Shown in pieces: positions 8,335-16,205 of a stretch of 64,000 nt of DNA (position 1 is the stretch's first letter; each line of letters begins with the position of its first letter). A program made the position numbers and the translations under genes. Under the pieces are notes generated by a model, which was not told the DNA's origin, ran no database searches, and saw only the letters and a list, made by a program, of their open reading frames with translations. The stretch spans positions 434,001 to 498,000 of the forward strand of contig NZ_CP013355.1 in the NCBI RefSeq assembly GCF_001543325.1, in the 5' to 3' direction. Origin of the DNA: Lutibacter profundi. GTDB lineage: Bacteria > Bacteroidota > Bacteroidia > Flavobacteriales > Flavobacteriaceae.

Positions 8335-9036
8335 TTATGTTTTCAAATAATCCCAATGAAATATTTTAAAAACAGATAGCCAATCAGAAGAAAATTGGGC
8401 TTTTACGGTTATTTTTTTGTCAGAAATAGGGTGTATAAAACTTATTAAATAAGCATGTAAAAATAAATTGCAACAGTTAAATTTCTGTTCAAACATTCTA
8501 TTATGAAATCTATCTCCATATTTAGAATCTCCAATAATAGGGTTACTTATTTTGTTCATGTGAATTCGAAGCTGATGCATTCTACCAGTAGAAGGTGTAA
8601 GTTTTACCAAACTATATCTTGAAACTTCATAAGGATGAACCGGAATTTCTATTGATTTTGTAAAAATAGGTTCCAAAAAAGTTGTTGCTTCCTTGTAAGA
8701 TTGAGTATCAGGATTTTTAACAGGAGAGTCAATAATTCTAGATTTAGTTACAAAGCCTCTTACAATTGCTATGTATACCTTTTCTATTTGATTAGAATTA
8801 AAGAGTTTTTGGAAAATAGCAACATTTTCTTGTTGTTTAGCCAAAATTAAAGTTCCTGAAGTTTTTCTATCTAAACGGTGAACAGGATAAAGAGTAATAC
8901 CCATTTGTTGTTTTAGAATTTCTAACAAAGTAGCATCTTTAATATTACGAGCGTAATAAGAGTTATGAACTAAAATGTTATTGGGTTTATTTACAATTAT
9001 AATAAATTTATCTTCAAAAATAATTTCTAGCTGCAT
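8335..9036 (-). CDS. RluA-family pseudouridine synthase
   Basis: 233 aa. The catalytic motif HRLDRKTSGTLILAK (about residues 52-66) contains the Asp that attacks the uracil ring. Later family blocks are present: KVYIAIVRG, LTPSTGRMHQLRIHM and IIGDSKYGD. There is no N-terminal S4 domain, so the protein is of the short RluA/TruC type acting on tRNA or 23S rRNA; the exact site cannot be told. The -7 element TATATTTG ends only 4 nt before the ATG, so the mRNA is probably leaderless. A 9-bp inverted repeat (8321-8329/8339-8347) overlaps the stop codon. Confidence 0.88.
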   Translation of the reverse strand: MQLEIIFEDKFIIIVNKPNNILVHNSYYARNIKDATLLEILKQQMGITLYPVHRLDRKTSGTLILAKQQENVAIFQKLFNSNQIEKVYIAIVRGFVTKSRIIDSPVKNPDTQSYKEATTFLEPIFTKSIEIPVHPYEVSRYSLVKLTPSTGRMHQLRIHMNKISNPIIGDSKYGDRFHNRMFEQKFNCCNLFLHAYLISFIHPISDKKITVKAQFSSDWLSVFKIFHWDYLKT

Positions 9037-9040
9037 AGTA

Positions 9041-9070
9041 CAAATATATGTGTTGAAATGGATAGGGCAA
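9041..9070 (-). promoter_or_regulatory. Promoter giving a leaderless rluA-type mRNA
   Basis: On the minus strand, -33 TTG (9070-9068), a 19-nt spacer and -7 TATATTTG (9048-9041) fit the Bacteroidota consensus. The last G of the -7 element is 5 nt from the A of the start codon at 9036, so transcription is expected to start at or next to the ATG. Confidence 0.6.
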
Positions 9071-9136
9071 TGGTTTTTTAACTAAAACCTAAATAAAAAT
9101 AAGTACATTTATGCGACCTAAAATGTTTTAGTTATT

Positions 9137-9712
9137 ATGAAGTTTATGACCGCAATAGATTTTCAAAGAAAATGTATTGTAAAAATGTATGTAATACTTT
9201 TTACCTGCTTAACTTTTACAAATGTAAGTTCACAAAATACTAATTTTAAATCAGCTGGTGATGCTCTTTTGGTTGTATTACCTTTAAGTGCATTTGCAGC
9301 CACAATAATTAACAACGATAAAATTGGCAGAAAACAGTTTTATAAAGGATTTGCTATTAATTTTGCTACAACAACAATACTTAAATTAGCGATTGTTAAA
9401 AAAAGACCCGATGGAAGTGATTTTAATTCTTTTCCTTCAGGGCATACTTCAATAACTTTTCAAAGTGCTTCTTATTTGCAAAGAAGATATGGGTTTCAAT
9501 ATGGAATTCCTGCTTATATTTTAGCTAGCCTTACAGCGTATTCTAGAATAAAATCTAATAAACATGATTTATTGGATGTAGTTGGTGGAGCTTTTATTGG
9601 TATTGGAAGCACTTATTTATTTACTACATCGTATCAAAAAAAACATATGGAATTAACTTTTAGTAGTGGCAAGGGTAGTAATTATTTACTTGGATTTAAT
9701 TTTACATTTTAA
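9137..9712 (+). CDS. PAP2-superfamily phosphatase, membrane-associated
   Basis: 191 aa. An N-terminal hydrophobic segment (about 14-33) looks like a signal or anchor. The acid phosphatase signature is complete: KLAIVKKRP (motif 1, K...RP), FPSGHTS (motif 2, with the His acid) and SRIKSNKHDLLDVVGG (motif 3, with R and the nucleophilic His). Hydrophobic helices between the motifs fit a small membrane-bound lipid-phosphate phosphatase with a periplasmic active site. It could dephosphorylate phosphatidylglycerol-phosphate, undecaprenyl diphosphate or a similar lipid; specificity is unknown. It is monocistronic and borders the accessory DNA that starts about 40 nt downstream. Confidence 0.85.
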   Translation: MKFMTAIDFQRKCIVKMYVILFTCLTFTNVSSQNTNFKSAGDALLVVLPLSAFAATIINNDKIGRKQFYKGFAINFATTTILKLAIVKKRPDGSDFNSFPSGHTSITFQSASYLQRRYGFQYGIPAYILASLTAYSRIKSNKHDLLDVVGGAFIGIGSTYLFTTSYQKKHMELTFSSGKGSNYLLGFNFTF

Positions 9713-9766
9713 TTGCTAGTATTTTTAAAGTTAGGGGTTTAGAATACCCTATTTAACATAATATAA

Positions 9767-10232
9767 ATTATAATACAAACATAGTAATTTCTGTATAGAC
9801 GTATTTCAGGCTATTTATACATAATAAGAGGAGGCTGTCTGAAAAGCAATTATACTTGTCATTTTGAACAAAGTGAAAAATCTCAACATCTTGATATATA
9901 AATGTTTAATTTCAAGGAGATTCTTCATTTACATTCAGAATGACACTTTTTAGACAGCCTCCGGCTTATTATGTTAAAAGAAATTACGGCTTTGAAGTTC
10001 ACATTTCTATTTGATAGCTATAATTGCATATTATGTTAAATATCCCAGGAACATTCTATTTCTATACGATATTCAGTACTTGGGTTAAGAAAATTTCAAA
10101 TACACGATTCTCAGTGTACAGTAATTTAGTAAACCATTTGTAGCTATAATTTGCCATTATGTTAAATTACTCATCTAATTTCTATTTTATTTATTAGGTA
10201 TTCGTGATGTGCTTCGCAGTTGCCGCTGCCAA
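9767..10232. repeat. 466-bp long direct repeat, copy 1 (carries a MITE)
   Basis: Nearly identical to 15741-16205 in the same orientation, roughly 97% by eye; differences cluster around 10005-10060 plus one near the end. It contains the 131-bp MITE at 9831-9961 and two copies of ATTATGTTAAAT, near 10029 and 10150. Upstream, at 9743-9773, there is an inverted counterpart (ATTTAACATAATAT). No ORF of useful length is seen. The two copies enclose 5.5 kb and could support deletion or amplification of it. Confidence 0.9.
9831..9961. mobile_element. 131-bp MITE, copy 1
   Basis: Bounded by terminal inverted repeats GAGGCTGTCT / AGACAGCCTC. Each half also holds an inverted internal motif (TGTCATTTTGAACAAAGTG in one arm, ATTCAGAATGACA in the other), so the whole can fold as one long hairpin. 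No coding capacity. It is 98% or more identical by eye to the copy at 45670-45800 (reverse orientation). Its flanks are themselves inverted: CATAATAAG before, CTTATTATG after. Confidence 0.85.
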
Positions 10233-10642
10233 CCACTTTATTGTTTTTTAAAACCAAATTGTTAACTCAATTTATTTTACACACAATTTGCAGCCGCTTG
10301 CCAACGCCAAAAAAAGCAATCCTTTTAGTTTCATAATTTTGTTTTGAATATTACTGAATATTCTCGTTTAAAAAGTTTTCAGGTTGTTCTCGTTAAGTTG
10401 GTGCAACAGTTTAAAATTTTTGAAATCGACTTATTAGGAGATTCACGAACACTATTGTAAATTTTTAAAATAAATAATGCTGTGAGTAAAATAAAAATTT
10501 CTAAACACTTGCTTAAATTTCGTTTCTAAAAGAACTTTCTTTCATTATGCTTATCTTTTTTCCTTGATACGGCATAAATTTTAAAGATTAAGAATCTTTG
10601 AAATTTTGAGCGAGTTGGAGCGCTGGAAAACAAAAAAATCAA
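10233..10642. other. Gene-free spacer between repeat 1 and hairpin site 1
   Basis: No convincing gene. The first 100 nt can fold (ATTGT...ACAAT, AATTG-ttaact-CAATT) and include a minus-strand lipoprotein-signal relic (10272-10334). The rest is AT-rich and only weakly similar to the matching spacer after repeat 2 (16206-16510); shared scraps are GCCGCTTGCCAACGCC and a taaa-atttct-aacacttg block. It looks like decayed sequence. Confidence 0.6.
10272..10334 (-). pseudogene. Relic of a lipoprotein gene start
   Basis: An ATG at 10334 opens a 20-codon frame whose product has a lysine start, a hydrophobic core and a lipobox (MKLKGLLFLALASGC), then stops six codons later. The same signal-like frame is recognisable after repeat copy 2, but there the Cys codon is Trp and no start remains. 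It appears to be the decayed 5' end of a lipoprotein gene carried with the repeat module. Confidence 0.4.
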
Positions 10643-10711
10643 GGCTGCATATAACTTTGGAAACAATTACGGCTTACTCGCCTATTGTTTTAGCCAAAGT
10701 TTTATGAGGCC
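10643..10711. repeat. Conserved bulged hairpin (attC-like), copy 1
   Basis: Left arm GGC-tg-CATA-t-AACTTTGG-AAACAAT (10643-10667) pairs with right arm ATTGTTT-tag-CCAAAGTT-t-TATG-ag-GCC (10684-10711). That is 22 base pairs, two symmetric mismatches and a 3-nt bulge on one arm only; the 16-nt loop contains an inner GGC/GCC pair. The same arms occur at 16511-16691 around a much longer loop. It abuts the stop codon of the minus-strand gene at 10716. Confidence 0.75.
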
Positions 10712-10715
10712 GTTT

Positions 10716-11345
10716 TTAAAAATAATTTATAGATTCATTATTAATCTCATCTATAACAAAAAACAAATTCTCAAATATTTTGAAAATTTCCGGTTCATTT
10801 AAAACCTTAATTTTATCTGCAAAATCAGCTTTATTACCTGTTATTTCAAATATACCATTAATATCTAATTCGGTCAACATATTATTTTCTTCTAAAAAAC
10901 TCACTGGAAAATAGTGCTCAATTTCAAAGAATTTAAATTCTTGTTTCCTTTGATTATAAATTTCCATACCTGTAGGTATAGGTATTATAATAGCATAAAT
11001 ATTTTTCGTTTTATGCTTTTTTACAACCCCTTGCTTAAATATCTGATATTCACTTTCTTTAAGCCCGTTAAACTCTTGATAACCTGAAGAATCATTATCA
11101 TAAATACCAATTATTATTTTATCTTTATACTTACCTGAATCAATATCTTCAGAGATTTTGTCTAATAATTTAGTCAGTTCATGCGTGCCTCCACCATCTT
11201 TTTTGTTTTTTATTTCACACGAAAAAATGTATAATATCCAATTGTTCTCATCAATGATAATCTTATCACTAATATTAGGATGTAAATCAAAAAACTCTAA
11301 TACAATTATGAAAATAGAAAAAGAAGTTATATTCAACGTAAACAA
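10716..11345 (-). pseudogene. 5'-truncated Toprim-like protein fragment
   Basis: The open frame gives 209 aa, but the first about 15 residues are read inside the start of the opposite-strand SRPBCC gene and look spurious; no natural N-terminus is visible. The stretch KIIIGIYDNDSSGYQEFNGL has the DxD of a Toprim metal site, and IYAIIIPIP followed by EIEHYFP resembles the region after Toprim in OLD-like or other defence ATPases. The DGGGTHEL block would be the segment before it. A fragment of a defence nuclease cut off at about 11300 by recombination is the best explanation. Confidence in the family is moderate. Confidence 0.45.
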
Positions 11346-11742
11346 AGCAAAAGTTTGGGAATTGCTAACAAACCCATCAATAACTAAACAATATATGTTT
11401 GGATGTGAAGTATTGTCTAATTGGGAAGTCGGTAATACTATTCTTTGGAAAGGCTATACCGAAGAAGGGAAAGAAGTTATTTATGTAAAAGGAGAAATAA
11501 TTGAATGTAAAAAAGGAGATAAAGTAACTTTCACAATGTTTGATCCAAACATGGAAATTGAGGATATTCCCGAAAATTATCTCAACCTAACTTACGAGTT
11601 GATAGAAATAAATAATAAAACACTATTACGATTAACTCAAGGTAACTTTGCTACAGTAACACAAGGAAAAAAAAGATACGAAGAATCTTTAAAAGGCTGG
11701 GAAATGGTGATACCAATAATGAAGCAAATAGTTGAGCATTAA
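11308..11742 (+). CDS. SRPBCC-fold (AHSA1/polyketide-cyclase-like) protein
   Basis: 144 aa from the ATG at 11308; a longer in-frame extension to 11158 overlaps the opposite fragment and is not credible. The protein begins MKIEKEVIFNVNKAKVWELLTNPSITKQYMFG, the usual first strand and helix of the Bet v1/START-like fold. It continues with WEVGNTILWKGY and ends in a long C-terminal helix (YEESLKGWEMVIPIMKQIV) that lines the ligand cavity. Such proteins bind hydrophobic ligands or assist stress responses; the role here is unknown. The accessory module ends right at its 5' side, so its original promoter may have been replaced. Confidence 0.8.
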   Translation: MKIEKEVIFNVNKAKVWELLTNPSITKQYMFGCEVLSNWEVGNTILWKGYTEEGKEVIYVKGEIIECKKGDKVTFTMFDPNMEIEDIPENYLNLTYELIEINNKTLLRLTQGNFATVTQGKKRYEESLKGWEMVIPIMKQIVEH

Positions 11743-11780
11743 AAATCTATATTATAGTATTAATAGTATGTCCTGCTTAT

Positions 11781-12668
11781 TTAAAAATAAGCCTGATACT
11801 CTTTTTCAATAAGAGTTTCACTCAAATTTATATTTGCTATAAGTTCCGATTCAATACATAAACCTGCACTGATGGTTCCAAATTGCATGCATTTCTTTGT
11901 GTCATATCCTTTTGAAAACCCATAGAGAAATCCAGAAAAGAAAGCATCTCCAGCTCCATTTGTGTTTTTCATTACGTAATTATTAATAATGGGGACTTCT
12001 ACCCATTCACCCTTGTGTGTATAAGCAGTTGCACCACCTTTTCCGTGAGTGCAAACTACTAATTTCTTACCCTTTGTGACTTGTTGTATCATGAATGGCT
12101 TATAATCGGGTAAATTATCTGAGCTTAAAAAAATATAATCAGACGCATCAATAAAATCTTGATGGTAACTATTTTTCCCATCATAATCGTGTAAGTCTGT
12201 CCAAATTTCTTTATTCAATTGTTTACAAATTGGCAATAGATTTCTAGAATAATTTGAAATGTTAATCACGACATAATCAGCATTAGTTATATATTTTTGA
12301 AATTTTTGATAATCTATTTTTGGTTCATCAGTACTTGGATTTATAAAAATAGAGATACGTTCTCCTCTACTATTCATAATATTTAGATGTCTTTCTGTTC
12401 CATTAAGGTCAACGTCAGAAATAAAGTGTAGGTTTGGTTCTTGTAAAAATGATCGAACTTTTTCACCGTATATATCATTACCAATTAACGAATGGAATAT
12501 AGTTTTAAAACCTAATTTTGAAAGTGTTAATGTTTTTCCTGCACCTGTATTTCCAATAGTTTCGTTAAAGTGACAATGATGAATGGTTTGTGGAATTACT
12601 TGTGGGAATTCATCTAAAGCAATGACTGAATTATAAGATGCTCCTCCCGAAATAAATATACTTTTCAT
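11781..12668 (-). CDS. PfkB-family carbohydrate/nucleoside kinase
   Basis: 295 aa. The C-terminal PfkB signature NTNGAGDAFFSGFLYG (about 234-249) contains the anion hole GAGD and the catalytic Asp. The N-terminal ETIGNTGAGKTLTLSKLG corresponds to the substrate-binding GG region, here with GNTGAGK in place of the usual di-Gly. A ribokinase-like fold that phosphorylates a sugar or nucleoside is expected; the substrate is unknown. Its ATG overlaps the stop codon of the upstream amylase gene (TAATG), which implies translational coupling, so a sugar released from starch-like glucans is a reasonable guess. Confidence 0.82.
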   Translation of the reverse strand: MKSIFISGGASYNSVIALDEFPQVIPQTIHHCHFNETIGNTGAGKTLTLSKLGFKTIFHSLIGNDIYGEKVRSFLQEPNLHFISDVDLNGTERHLNIMNSRGERISIFINPSTDEPKIDYQKFQKYITNADYVVINISNYSRNLLPICKQLNKEIWTDLHDYDGKNSYHQDFIDASDYIFLSSDNLPDYKPFMIQQVTKGKKLVVCTHGKGGATAYTHKGEWVEVPIINNYVMKNTNGAGDAFFSGFLYGFSKGYDTKKCMQFGTISAGLCIESELIANINLSETLIEKEYQAYF

Positions 12669-14515
12669 TAGTTGCTTAGTTTAATAATTAACGCTTTATT
12701 GGCTTTTAAATTGACAGTTTTTAAGGAAGAAAGTTTAGTGTTTGTTATAATGTCCATTCCTGAAGTATACCCAACTAAAGATTCCTTATAACGCTCTAAA
12801 CTATATTTATTAATATCATTTTTGCTGTTATTGATGATAACCATGGTACTTTCAGTAACTGTATATCTAAAATACACATAAATATTTTCTATAGGTTGAA
12901 AATGTTTCAATTTTCCAGTATGAATTTCTTTTGCATTTTTTCTCCAATGTAAAATCGTACTTATATAATTGTAAGTATCATTTTCTTGAATCGTTCTTCC
13001 CTTTTTAGTAAAGGCATTTCTTTTGTCAGATTTCCAACCTCCTGGAAAATCTTTTCGTAATTGCCCATCAGGTTTATCACCATCAAATAACAACTCATCT
13101 CCATAATACAATTGAGGAATCCCTCTTGTTGTTAAAATAAATGCCATACTTAATTTTAGTTTGTCAACATCTTCATTTAACAGTGTAAACAATCGACCAA
13201 CATCGTGGTTTCCATTAAAAATCTTATTATTAAATGCGTCACCATACAAAAAATCTTCTGCCAATGTTTCGTAAATTTTATAGATATTGTTTTCTTCTCC
13301 GAATGCTTTAAGCATTGAATAATATAGAGGGTAATCGCATACACTATTTACATAAGAATTATACCCGTCATTATTTACACCTCCATTATTCCAATATGAT
13401 AATGAGGATGCTTTTGCTTCCCAAGTTTCTGCAACAATGTAAAAATTTGGGAATTCCGTTTTAATTGTTTGTATCCATTTTGCCATTACTTTTTTATCAG
13501 GATAAGGGTATGTGTCCATTCTAATCCCGTCTAAATTAGAATATTCAATCCACCAAATAGAATTTTGAATTAAATAAGTTGCTAAAAATAAATTATCCAA
13601 ATTTAAATCTGGTAAGTTAGTATCAAACCAACCTCTTGTAAATAGATTATAATCACTTTTTGAAACATGAGGATCAGATGCAGCAATATTGGTAAAGTTA
13701 CTTCGAGTAAATGTTTCCCATTGATTTAACCAATTTTCAGATGGTAAATCATTCATCCACCAATGACCAGAGCCACAATGATTAAATACTTGATCCATAA
13801 TTATTTTCATCCCTTTTTGATGAGATAAATCTACCAAATCTTTAAAATCTTTATTCCCTCCAAAGCGACTATCTGTTTTGTAGAAGTCTGAAATTCCGTA
13901 ACCATGATATGAGTATTTTGGTTGGTCATTTTCTAAAAATGGATTTAGCCATAAAGTCGTTATACCTAAATTTTGAATATAATCTAAATGATTAATTATT
14001 CCTTTTATATCTCCACCATGTCTTCCATCTTTATTAGAACGATCAATTTTTTCAAGTGTATCGTCAGTAGAATCATTTGTAGGATCTCCGTTAGAAAAAC
14101 GATCTGGTGTGATAAGATATATGACATCTGAAGCATTAACAGTTTGATTACTATTATTTCTTTCTTTTTTTGATTTTAAATCATACTTATAAACTAATTC
14201 TTTTCCATTATTAGAAGTGAAAATAATGTCAAACACACCTTCTTTTGTGTTATTTAAAATTGTCAAGTCTATAAATAAATAATTGTTGCTTTCTAATTTT
14301 GTCACACTATTTATCGTAACCCCATCATAAGTAATAATCGGTTTTGTTTCGCTAATATTTTCTCCATAAACTAAAAGTTGCAACTTGGTGTTTTCCATTC
14401 CAATCCACCAATTTGGTGGTTCTACTCTATTTAATGTAATGTTTTGAGCATTTATAAATTGAGTTAAAAAAAATAGTAATACGCAAATAATTGGAGTTCT
14501 AAATACAATACTCAT
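12668..14515 (-). CDS. Secreted or periplasmic GH13 alpha-amylase (neopullulanase/cyclomaltodextrinase type)
   Basis: 615 aa with a signal peptide (hydrophobic 8-22, cleavage near INAQ). Residues about 25-125 form the N-terminal beta domain of cyclomaltodextrinases (PPNWWIGMENTKLQLLVYGENI). The (beta/alpha)8 barrel carries region I (MDQVFNH), region II with the nucleophile (DGIRMDTYPY, about 330), region III with the acid (YIVAETWE, about 363) and region IV (FNGNHDVGR, about 436), so it should be active on alpha-1,4 glucans. A C-terminal beta domain follows. It is first in a two-gene unit with the PfkB kinase. No SusCD pair is near; a LytTR membrane regulator is divergent. Confidence 0.9.
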   Translation of the reverse strand: MSIVFRTPIICVLLFFLTQFINAQNITLNRVEPPNWWIGMENTKLQLLVYGENISETKPIITYDGVTINSVTKLESNNYLFIDLTILNNTKEGVFDIIFTSNNGKELVYKYDLKSKKERNNSNQTVNASDVIYLITPDRFSNGDPTNDSTDDTLEKIDRSNKDGRHGGDIKGIINHLDYIQNLGITTLWLNPFLENDQPKYSYHGYGISDFYKTDSRFGGNKDFKDLVDLSHQKGMKIIMDQVFNHCGSGHWWMNDLPSENWLNQWETFTRSNFTNIAASDPHVSKSDYNLFTRGWFDTNLPDLNLDNLFLATYLIQNSIWWIEYSNLDGIRMDTYPYPDKKVMAKWIQTIKTEFPNFYIVAETWEAKASSLSYWNNGGVNNDGYNSYVNSVCDYPLYYSMLKAFGEENNIYKIYETLAEDFLYGDAFNNKIFNGNHDVGRLFTLLNEDVDKLKLSMAFILTTRGIPQLYYGDELLFDGDKPDGQLRKDFPGGWKSDKRNAFTKKGRTIQENDTYNYISTILHWRKNAKEIHTGKLKHFQPIENIYVYFRYTVTESTMVIINNSKNDINKYSLERYKESLVGYTSGMDIITNTKLSSLKTVNLKANKALIIKLSN

Positions 14516-14768
14516 TTTGGTGAATTTTTAAATTATAATATGTCAATATTACTAACAGAAATGTTGTGAAACAAACCAATTATATAGATAACCTTTTGCT
14601 TATACTAAACGACTTCTTAAGTTGAATTGAAGTGAGTATTAATGTAATGACATTAAAAAATAAATTATACTAGCGAACTTGTTTTTATATAAAATTACTA
14701 GTTGTATGTATTTAATTAGTGGTTATTTAAATTATATTTTACATTTTTGTAAAATAATTTTCACAATA

Positions 14769-15572
14769 ATGAAGTCTCCTATTTTAGGCAAAAAAATAAT
14801 TACAAATCAAATAGTTAAGCACATACTATACTGGTTTATATTTATATGCTTTTTTACACTGATTTGGGGAACTTATGACAACGACTATTTTAGAAACTTT
14901 ATGATTCAAGTGTTTAGTCTTCCTTCTAGATTAATCTTGGTATATGTGACATTATATTTTTTGTTCCCTAATTTTTTACTTCAAAAGGAATATGGAAAGT
15001 TTCTTTTATTTTACCTATTTTTATTAATTATTGTTACACTTTTTATTCAGAGAGTGTTGTATTTTTATATTATTCAGCCAACATATTTACAAGATTTTAA
15101 GAGTGGTAATTTCTTTGCTATTACAGAAGTTATGAATACTCTTTTAGACATTAACATTGCTGCAATTATTCCATTTGGATATGTGTTTTTTAAAAATTGG
15201 AAAAAGACAAATCAAAGAACCATTGAACTCGAAAATAAACAATTAGAATATCTGAGTGGAGATAAATTTATTTATTTAAAAGTTGAAAAGTCACTTCAAA
15301 AAATTTTTATAAAAGACATTGTTTTTATCGAAAGCCTTAAAAATTATATAAGAGTAAAAACAACCGAAAGAGAAATTATTACTCATAAAAGTATCACATC
15401 TATACAAGAATCTCTGCCAAAAGAAAAATTCTTACGAGTTCATAGATCTTATATTATTAATCTTGATTTTATTGATTCTTTTTCTCCTAGTAAATTAAAT
15501 TTAAAAGGAATTACAATTCCAATAGGTAGAAAACATAAAGATGAAGTAAAAAATACTTTAGGTTATTTTTAG
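14769..15572 (+). CDS. Membrane-anchored LytTR-domain transcriptional regulator
   Basis: 267 aa from the ATG at 14769; an upstream in-frame extension to 14679 adds an implausible start. Four hydrophobic segments occupy about residues 18-150 (HILYWFIFICFFTLIW, ILVYVTLYFLF, FLLFYLFLLIIVTLFI, IAAIIPFGYVFF). After a short coiled linker comes a LytTR DNA-binding domain (about 168-265: GDKFIYLKVEKSLQKIFIKDIVFIESLKNYIRV, LPKEKFLRVHRSYIINL). It has no kinase or receiver domain, so it is a one-component membrane sensor. It is divergent from the amylase-kinase unit, which it may control. It borders the second accessory block. Confidence 0.85.
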   Translation: MKSPILGKKIITNQIVKHILYWFIFICFFTLIWGTYDNDYFRNFMIQVFSLPSRLILVYVTLYFLFPNFLLQKEYGKFLLFYLFLLIIVTLFIQRVLYFYIIQPTYLQDFKSGNFFAITEVMNTLLDINIAAIIPFGYVFFKNWKKTNQRTIELENKQLEYLSGDKFIYLKVEKSLQKIFIKDIVFIESLKNYIRVKTTEREIITHKSITSIQESLPKEKFLRVHRSYIINLDFIDSFSPSKLNLKGITIPIGRKHKDEVKNTLGYF

Positions 15573-15588
15573 ATATTTATATAATTAA

Positions 15589-15623
15589 CCATTCCACACA
15601 CATTCCACTACTCTCCTATCGTC
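15589..15623. repeat. 35-bp imperfect direct repeat, left end of second accessory block
   Basis: Starts CCATTCCACACACATT and ends CGTC; matches 21268-21302 at 31 of 35 positions by hand alignment, in the same orientation. The pair encloses 5.6 kb holding repeat 2, hairpin site 2, the three-gene operon and the DUF2971 pseudogene. It could be an insertion-site duplication, an attachment site or a dispersed repeat. Confidence 0.6.
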
Positions 15624-15740
15624 GCTTCGTAAAAAGAGTGTTCCATTATATTTTTAAAGAAACTTTTAGAAAGAAAAAATCAAAGAAGATTTTTGTTGTA
15701 TAAAGCTTTTTGCCCAAGCAAAGTAACATAACGCAGAACA

Positions 15741-16205
15741 TTATAATACAAACATAGTAATTTCTGTATAGACGTATTTCAGGCTATTTATACATAATAA
15801 GAGGAGGCTGTCTGAAAAGCAATTATACTTGTCATTTTGAACAAAGTGAAAAATCTCAACATCTTGATATATAAATGTTTAATTTCAAGGAGATTCTTCA
15901 TTTACATTCAGAATGACACTTTTTAGACAGCCTCCGGCTTATTATGTTAAAAGAAATTACGGCTTTGAAGTTCACATTTCTATTTGATAGTTATAATTGA
16001 ATATTATGTTAAATATCCCAGAAGCCTTTCGTTTCTATACGATATTCTGTACTTGGGTTAAGAAAATTTCAAATACACGATTCTCAGTGTACAGTAATTT
16101 AGTAAACCATTTGTAGCTATAATTTGCCATTATGTTAAATTACTCATCTAATTTCTATTTTATTTATTAGGTATTCGTGATGTGCTTCGCAGTTGCCACT
16201 GCCAA
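15741..16205. repeat. 466-bp long direct repeat, copy 2 (carries a MITE)
   Basis: Counterpart of 9767-10232 in the same orientation, one nucleotide shorter. Homology begins abruptly at ATTATAATACAAACATAG: upstream of this point the two copies are unrelated. It holds MITE copy 2. The two copies differ mainly in a short patch corresponding to 10015-10060 of copy 1. There is no coding content. Confidence 0.9.
15804..15934. mobile_element. 131-bp MITE, copy 2
   Basis: Apparently identical to copy 1, with the same terminal repeats GAGGCTGTCT / AGACAGCCTC and the same flanks (ATAATAAG, CTTATTATG). Because the flanks agree over hundreds of bases, this copy most likely arose by duplication of the whole 466-bp unit and not by independent transposition. 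Confidence 0.85.

Noticed and set aside
9767-10232. Autonomous insertion sequence in the 466-bp repeat
   Set aside because: No ORF of transposase length or motif exists in either copy; only a MITE is present.
11158-11307. N-terminal lipoprotein-like extension of the SRPBCC gene
   Set aside because: The extension is antisense to the Toprim-like fragment and lacks similarity to the family; the ATG at 11308 gives the normal N-terminus.
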